Below are positions 6,629 to 9,928 of a stretch of 9,928 bases of DNA, one piece after another. The notes under the pieces were generated by a model. The model saw only the letters and a list, made by a program, of their open reading frames with translations, made no database searches and was not told the origin of the DNA. This stretch comes from Rhodospirillaceae bacterium (GTDB taxonomy: Bacteria; Pseudomonadota; Alphaproteobacteria; DSM-16000; Inquilinaceae): contig JAGQRL010000031.1 of NCBI GenBank assembly GCA_020425485.1, forward strand, positions 29,787 through 39,714, read 5' to 3'. The number at the start of each line of letters is the position of its first letter. Position 1 is the stretch's first letter. Position numbers and translations under genes: made by a program.

Positions 6629-7734
6629 GGCAGCGGCTCCTGCGGAGGGGGCGGGGCCCCGGCGGGGGTGAGGCGGCGCCAGCGCTCCGCTTCGGCTGCG
6701 GGGGGCAGCGACGCATCCCAGCCGGCGCAGTGGGTGGCAAGGAAGCGTGCCAGCACTTCCGCCGGCGGCAGGGCGAGCGCTGCTTTCAGCATGCGCAGCA
6801 CCCGCGGGATGTGGGCAAGGTAGGCGGGCTTGCCGTCGCGCAGCCACAGGCGGGTGAAGATGCCGGCCACCTTGGCATGGCGCTGCACGGCGAGCCGGGC
6901 ATAGTCGTCCTCGAACACCGGATCGGCCGGGTGGGCAGCGTGGTAGCGGGCACGCAGATCGCGGGCCAGGTCCGCCGGCACGTCGCGGCGGGCATCTTCC
7001 AGCAGCGACATCAGGTCGTAGGCGCGCGAGCCGATCATGCCGTCCTGGAAGTCGAGCAGGCCGACGGCGGCCACGCCCGGCCGGTCCAGCACCATCAGGT
7101 TGTCCACGTGGTAGTCGGCCAGTGCCAGGGTGTCGCGGCGCCGCGCCGTCCCGTCCAGCAGCTCCACCCACAGCGCCAGCAGGTCGCGGCGCACGCCCGC
7201 GTCCAGCGGCTGGCGCAGGACGACCGGCAGGTACCAGTCGACGAACAGGTGGACCTCAACCATCAGCGGCGCCAGGTCGAACGGCGGCGCATCCACCGCC
7301 GCGGCCTGGGGATCGGCATGCAGGGCCACCAGCACGTCGACGGCGCGTTCGTAGAGCGGCCGGGGATCGGCACCGGCATCGAGCAGGCGGGTATAGGTGG
7401 CCTCGCCGAAATCCTCGATCAGGGCGAGCCCGGCGGCCGCATCCTCCGCCAGGATGCACGGGGCGGAGAAGCCGAGTCGGCCAAGATGGCGGGCCAGCGT
7501 GAGGAAGGGCTGGATCGGTTCCAGCTCCAGCGGCACATCCATCAGCAGCGCCCGCGCCCCCGACTGTGCCACCAGCCGGATGTAGCGGCGGTGGGAGGCA
7601 TCGCCCGGCAGCGGCGCCAGGGCGGCGGCCCCCCAGCCCCAGCGGGCAAGGGTGGCCTGCCGTTCGGCCGCACGGTCTTCGGCCAAACGGTCTTCGGCGG
7701 GGGCGGGAGCCGCGATGTCGAGGGCCGCGGTCAT
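6625..7734 (-). CDS. Aminoglycoside-phosphotransferase-fold small-molecule kinase, AmgK-like
   Basis: This 369-aa protein has the APH kinase fold and most resembles AmgK, the anomeric kinase that phosphorylates N-acetylmuramate/N-acetylglucosamine at C1 in peptidoglycan recycling. Motifs seen are LPGDASHRRYIRL (about 42-54, the nucleotide-binding turn), LIEDFG (105-110), FVDWYLP (about 174-180), the catalytic loop DYHVDNLM (Asp207-Met214) and the metal-binding LLDFQD (226-231), followed by AYDLMSLLEDARRDVP. These are strongly AmgK-like. No MurU-type nucleotidyltransferase is adjacent in this window, so the gene may be a paralogue with another sugar or amino-alcohol substrate; that is inference. 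The ATG overlaps the cupin stop as ATGA, and the GTG of the next gene overlaps this stop as GTGA, implying coupled translation. The first 35 residues are Ala/Glu/Asp-rich and hold a short 5-residue repeat. Confidence 0.82.
   Translation of the reverse strand: MTAALDIAAPAPAEDRLAEDRAAERQATLARWGWGAAALAPLPGDASHRRYIRLVAQSGARALLMDVPLELEPIQPFLTLARHLGRLGFSAPCILAEDAAAGLALIEDFGEATYTRLLDAGADPRPLYERAVDVLVALHADPQAAAVDAPPFDLAPLMVEVHLFVDWYLPVVLRQPLDAGVRRDLLALWVELLDGTARRRDTLALADYHVDNLMVLDRPGVAAVGLLDFQDGMIGSRAYDLMSLLEDARRDVPADLARDLRARYHAAHPADPVFEDDYARLAVQRHAKVAGIFTRLWLRDGKPAYLAHIPRVLRMLKAALALPPAEVLARFLATHCAGWDASLPPAAEAERWRRLTPAGAPPPPQEPLP
7672..7698. repeat. Short in-frame tandem repeat in the kinase N-terminus
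   Basis: The 12-base word ACGGTCTTCGGC occurs at 7672-7683 and again at 7687-7698, a 15-bp period. It encodes the repeated AEDRL/AEDRA near residues 13-23 of the kinase, ahead of the conserved fold. The period is a multiple of three, so gain or loss of a unit would keep the frame. Confidence 0.7.
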
Positions 7735-8075
7735 CGGATCATGTAGACCTTCTTCACCGTTTCATGGACAGCGCAGGTGCCGCTCCAGCCCTCGCGGAAG
7801 AACGCGGCGGTGCCGGGGCGGATCTCCACCACCTCGCCGTCGTCCGCGGTGTAGGTGCACCGCCCCTCCAGGAAATGACAGAATTCGTCGCGCGTCACCT
7901 GGCAACGCCACACCCCCGGCGTGCAGACCCATAAGCCGCACTCCGACTGCCCGTCCGGCCCCTTGTGCAGCAGGCGCCCGGAGGTGTGGGACACGCCCTC
8001 CAGCATGGTCGGCACCGGCCCCCAATCAACCAGGTCGGTTTCGCCGAGGGGGTCGGGCATCACGGGCGTGGGCAT
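7731..8075 (-). CDS. Small single-domain cupin (DUF861/EutQ-like)
   Basis: The 114-aa protein is one cupin beta-barrel. The core GVWRCQVTRDEFCHFLEGRC (residues 54-73), the turn DDGEVVEIRPG (78-88) and the second half FFREGWSGTCAVHETVKKVYMI resemble the DUF861 (Cupin_3) family, which includes EutQ and ureidoglycine aminohydrolase-type barrels. The classical metal-binding HxH motif is not intact, so I would not assume a metal enzyme. Small DUF861 proteins often accompany amine and amino-acid oxidation genes, but their biochemical role is usually unknown. The ATG at 8075 has GGAGG 8 nt upstream; a second Met five codons later is less well placed. The stop overlaps the kinase start by 4 nt. The frame stays open upstream to 9065, but that extension runs through the glycosyltransferase gene in another frame and is not coding. 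Confidence 0.85.
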   Translation of the reverse strand: MPTPVMPDPLGETDLVDWGPVPTMLEGVSHTSGRLLHKGPDGQSECGLWVCTPGVWRCQVTRDEFCHFLEGRCTYTADDGEVVEIRPGTAAFFREGWSGTCAVHETVKKVYMIR

Positions 8076-8083
8076 GGGCAGAT

Positions 8084-8088
8084 CCTCC
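8084..8088 (-). promoter_or_regulatory. Ribosome binding site of the cupin gene
   Basis: GGAGG on the minus strand lies 8 nt before the ATG at 8075, in the 20-nt gap after the glycosyltransferase stop. It decides the short cupin start over the long open frame upstream. Confidence 0.75.
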
Positions 8089-8095
8089 GGCCCGG

Positions 8096-9385
8096 TCACA
8101 GCAGGCGGGCGATGGCGTCGGCCGCCGTTTCGGTGCCGCGGCGCGACTGCATATGGGCGCTGGTGGCGGCCAGCTTGGCGGCCATGGTGCGGTCTGACAG
8201 GCAGGTCTGGATGGCGGTGGCAAGCTGGTCCGGCGTCCAGTCCGCCCGGTGCATCTTCAGCCCGTGGCCGGTTTCCTCTACGCGGGTGGCGTTGTCGTGG
8301 CCGTCCCACACGTAGGGCATGATGATCGCCGGTTTGCCGAAGTACAGGCACTCGGTGAAGGTGTTGTTGCCGCCGTGGTGGATCACGCAATCCACCTGCG
8401 GGATGACGCTGGGCTGGGGATACCAGGAGGCGATGTGCACGTTGCCGGGCGGTTCGCCGTAGCTGTCGGCATAGTCGCCCACATTCACCAGCGCGCGCAG
8501 CGGCAGGCCGGCCACCACATCGACGATCCGCTGGATCAGGCCGGTATCGCCGGCGCCCAGGCTGCCGAAGCTGATATAGACCAGCGGGGCATCGGCGTGG
8601 GCGGTGAAGGCCGGGATCTCGTAGTCGGCTTCCTGGCGCACGCAGCCTTCCAGATAGACGAAACGGGCCGGGTCCAGCGGCTCCCGGCGCTTGAACTTCA
8701 CCGGCTCGGGGTAGAGCAGCAGGTTGAGGTGGGGCGAGGCTTCGAAGAACTGGCCCAGCGGATAGGGCGCCTCCCCGCAGGTCGCCAGGAAGGCGTTGAA
8801 GTCCTCGTGGATCGGCTTGATCACCTCGTTGAAGCGGGCGCGGAAGGCGGCGTGGCAGGCCGCATCGGCCTCGCCGCAGCCCGACAGGTGGGGTGGGATG
8901 TCCGGGTCCTCGATCTCGTTTTCCGAACACGAGATGATGCGCACCCAGGCTTTGCCGTGTTCCTGGCAGTAGCGCTTGATCGCCGGGAACAGCACCACGT
9001 TGTCCACGCACACCACATCCGGCTTCACCCGGTCGAGCACGCCGGGCAGGTCCTTCTCCGCCCATTTTGCCGTGTCGACAATGGCTTCCCAGCAGTCCTT
9101 AACGTAGTTTGGGATCTGCTCGTAGGGCGTCTTGTTGAAGTTGGGGATGTGGCCGTTGATGAAGTCCGACCAGTATTTGGCCATCTGTTCCGGCTCCATG
9201 GGCTCCGACATGTTCACCATGTGCTCGGGGAAGCCGTAGCCGGCATAGACCGTCGCCATGCCGGGATCGGTGAGGAACACCGGGGTGTGGCCGCGGGCTT
9301 CGCACGCCTGGGCGATGCCGACGGAATTCAGCGCCGGGCCGAAGGCCGCTTCGGGGAAGAAGGCGATGGTTTTTGGGTCGCTCAT
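8096..9385 (-). CDS. MGT/RhlB-like GT-B glycosyltransferase, first paralogue (GT-A)
   Basis: This 429-aa protein is the paralogue of the gene at 953-2350 and probably transfers a sugar from a nucleotide donor in the cytoplasm. The N-terminal half starts at IAFFPEAAFG. The donor half begins at ISFGSLGA (281-288) and contains HHGGNNTFTE (336-345) and WDGHDNA (360-366). Like its paralogue it lacks the usual catalytic His: Pro17 occupies that position in FGPALN, by alignment on the conserved ARGH four turns later. It also has Gly362 in place of the sugar-contacting Gln of DQxxNA. An in-frame ATG at 9430 would add 15 residues and overlap the transporter stop. ATG 9385 is preferred because AAGGGAGG lies 5 nt before it and the protein then starts directly at the family domain. 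The gene follows the ABC ATPase by 37 nt and precedes the cupin by 20 nt. Confidence 0.87.
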   Translation of the reverse strand: MSDPKTIAFFPEAAFGPALNSVGIAQACEARGHTPVFLTDPGMATVYAGYGFPEHMVNMSEPMEPEQMAKYWSDFINGHIPNFNKTPYEQIPNYVKDCWEAIVDTAKWAEKDLPGVLDRVKPDVVCVDNVVLFPAIKRYCQEHGKAWVRIISCSENEIEDPDIPPHLSGCGEADAACHAAFRARFNEVIKPIHEDFNAFLATCGEAPYPLGQFFEASPHLNLLLYPEPVKFKRREPLDPARFVYLEGCVRQEADYEIPAFTAHADAPLVYISFGSLGAGDTGLIQRIVDVVAGLPLRALVNVGDYADSYGEPPGNVHIASWYPQPSVIPQVDCVIHHGGNNTFTECLYFGKPAIIMPYVWDGHDNATRVEETGHGLKMHRADWTPDQLATAIQTCLSDRTMAAKLAATSAHMQSRRGTETAADAIARLL

Positions 9386-9390
9386 GGGGT

Positions 9391-9398
9391 CCTCCCTT
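9391..9398 (-). promoter_or_regulatory. Ribosome binding site deciding the glycosyltransferase start
   Basis: AAGGGAGG on the minus strand ends 5 nt before the ATG at 9385. It supports that start over the in-frame ATG at 9430, which would overlap the preceding gene's stop codon. Confidence 0.75.
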
Positions 9399-9422
9399 GC
9401 GCGGCGATGTTGCTGGTGTTCG

Positions 9423-9928
9423 TCAGTCAATCAGGATGCGGCCGTGGTCTGCCTGCCAGCCGCAGGTCACCGCCATGCCGGGGCGGTAGCGCACACGGTC
9501 GTTGACGCTGGCGGACGCGCGCACCAGGGCCGGCCGTTCCTGGCCGGGCAGGTGCACATGCACGCTGACGTCCTGGCCGTGATAGGCGATGTCCGCCACC
9601 TCGCCGGACACCCGGTTGGTGTAGCCGGCCAACTCTCCCGGTTCCGCCACCAGGCGTTCCGGGCGCACCGCCAGCGTCGCCTTCTGGCCCGCTTTGCCAT
9701 CGATCGGCCAGGCACCGGCCAGGTGGCCCAGGCCCGGCACCTGGATGCCGCCGTCCGCCAGCGTGCCGTCGAAGAAGTTCATCAGGCCGATGAAGTCCGC
9801 CACGAAGCGGTTGGCCGGGGTTTCGTACAGCAGGGCGGGCGGCCCCACCTGCTGCAGCCGGCCGCGGTCCAGCACGGCGATGCGGTCGGCCATCACCAGC
9901 GCTTCTTCCTGGTCGTGGGTGACGACGA
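9423..9928 (-). CDS. ABC importer ATP-binding subunit, PotA/FbpC/UgpC type (5'-partial)
   Basis: Only the last 167 or so residues lie in the window; the Walker A, Q-loop, signature and Walker B are beyond the right edge. The visible part starts with the H-loop, VVTHDQEEALVMADRI (switch His codon 9915-9917), then DRGRLQQVGPPALLYETPANRFVADFIG. This junction is characteristic of ATPases of the spermidine/putrescine (PotA), iron (FbpC) and sugar-phosphate (UgpC) importers. A C-terminal TOBE-type regulatory domain follows, with LAVRPERL and GEVADIAYHGQDVSVHVHLPG. NFFDGT, before the TOBE part, resembles the NxFxG found in PotA-like proteins. It energises uptake through a periplasmic-binding-protein-dependent permease whose other subunits are not in the window. 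The substrate cannot be read from this fragment; polyamine-like is favoured only by the downstream aminoaldehyde-type dehydrogenase. Confidence 0.88.
   Translation of the reverse strand, partial: VVTHDQEEALVMADRIAVLDRGRLQQVGPPALLYETPANRFVADFIGLMNFFDGTLADGGIQVPGLGHLAGAWPIDGKAGQKATLAVRPERLVAEPGELAGYTNRVSGEVADIAYHGQDVSVHVHLPGQERPALVRASASVNDRVRYRPGMAVTCGWQADHGRILID

Larger units (their letters stand above)
953..9928 (-). other. Eight-gene putative operon (transport, glycosylation, aldehyde oxidation)
   Basis: Eight consecutive genes share the minus strand with gaps of 37, 20, -4, -4, 17, 28 and 30 nt. Most starts have a Shine-Dalgarno sequence; the kinase and first dehydrogenase start inside the preceding stop codon, which points to translational coupling. 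No internal gap is long enough for an obvious promoter or terminator. The first gene and the promoter are outside the window to the right. The left end is set by convergence with the cfa-like gene. Confidence 0.8.

Noticed and set aside
5097..6740. Upstream extension of the aminoaldehyde-type ALDH frame to a 1042-residue product
   Set aside because: The extra 548 codons overlap the other ALDH gene in a different frame and are Arg/Pro/Gly-rich. The family N-terminus starts at the ATG at 5096.
5189..6823. 544-codon plus-strand open frame, with similar long ones at 3840-5141, 6730-7746 and 8249-9505
   Set aside because: All are antisense shadows of conserved dehydrogenase, kinase and glycosyltransferase genes, with low-complexity His/Gly/Ala/Arg composition and no domains.
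6629..7171. Upstream extension of the first ALDH into the kinase gene
   Set aside because: The kinase frame is conserved there. The GTG at 6628 has a good AGGAG and overlaps the kinase stop by 4 nt.
8076..9065. Cupin fused to a long N-terminal region
   Set aside because: The extension is the out-of-frame shadow of GT-A. GGAGG before the ATG at 8075 and the normal small-cupin length support the short form.
9386..9430. Upstream start for GT-A (15 extra residues)
   Set aside because: It overlaps the ABC gene stop, lacks a clear ribosome site and adds non-conserved polar residues. AAGGGAGG lies directly before the ATG at 9385.

Overview
The window is GC-rich, nearly gapless bacterial DNA. Strong GC bias at third codon positions leaves long open frames on the opposite strand of almost every gene. 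The cyclopropane-fatty-acid synthase-like protein at the left edge has the look of alphaproteobacterial homologues, for example its opening motif NVAHHYDLS...LYDLFLDADRQYSCAY. I therefore lean towards an alphaproteobacterium of the Rhodospirillales type. This is judged from protein style only and is not proven.

Layout: (1) Positions 1-939, plus strand: the C-terminal three quarters of a SAM-dependent cyclopropane-fatty-acid synthase family protein, cut by the left edge. (2) Positions 953-9928, minus strand: eight genes that look like one operon, read from right to left. The order is a PotA/FbpC-type ABC importer ATPase (partial, cut by the right edge), an RhlB/MGT-like glycosyltransferase (GT-A), a small DUF861/EutQ-like cupin, an AmgK-like aminoglycoside-phosphotransferase-fold kinase, a first aldehyde dehydrogenase, a second aldehyde dehydrogenase of the betaine-aldehyde/aminoaldehyde type, a saccharopine-dehydrogenase-like NAD(P) oxidoreductase, and a second glycosyltransferase (GT-B) paralogous to the first. 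Gaps in that order are 37, 20, -4, -4, 17, 28 and 30 nt. The operon converges on the plus-strand gene with 13 nt between the two stop codons. No stretch over 300 nt lacks a gene. I found no RNA genes, mobile elements, CRISPR arrays or convincing terminators, and the operon promoter must lie beyond the right edge.

How the genes may work together (inference): the importer ATPase belongs to the family that serves polyamine, compatible-solute and iron uptake. One dehydrogenase keeps the full aromatic cage for a cationic amino or trimethylammonium aldehyde. It carries Ile at the position that, in plant ALDH10 enzymes, disfavours betaine aldehyde and leaves aminoaldehydes. The other dehydrogenase lacks two of the four cage aromatics. 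With the saccharopine-dehydrogenase-like enzyme and the cupin, this suggests metabolism of an amine or amino aldehyde. The kinase resembles anomeric amino-sugar kinases, and two paralogous glycosyltransferases stand at the two ends of the set. The combination reads as an uncharacterised pathway that takes up or makes an amine-containing compound and glycosylates it. No gene here fixes the product.
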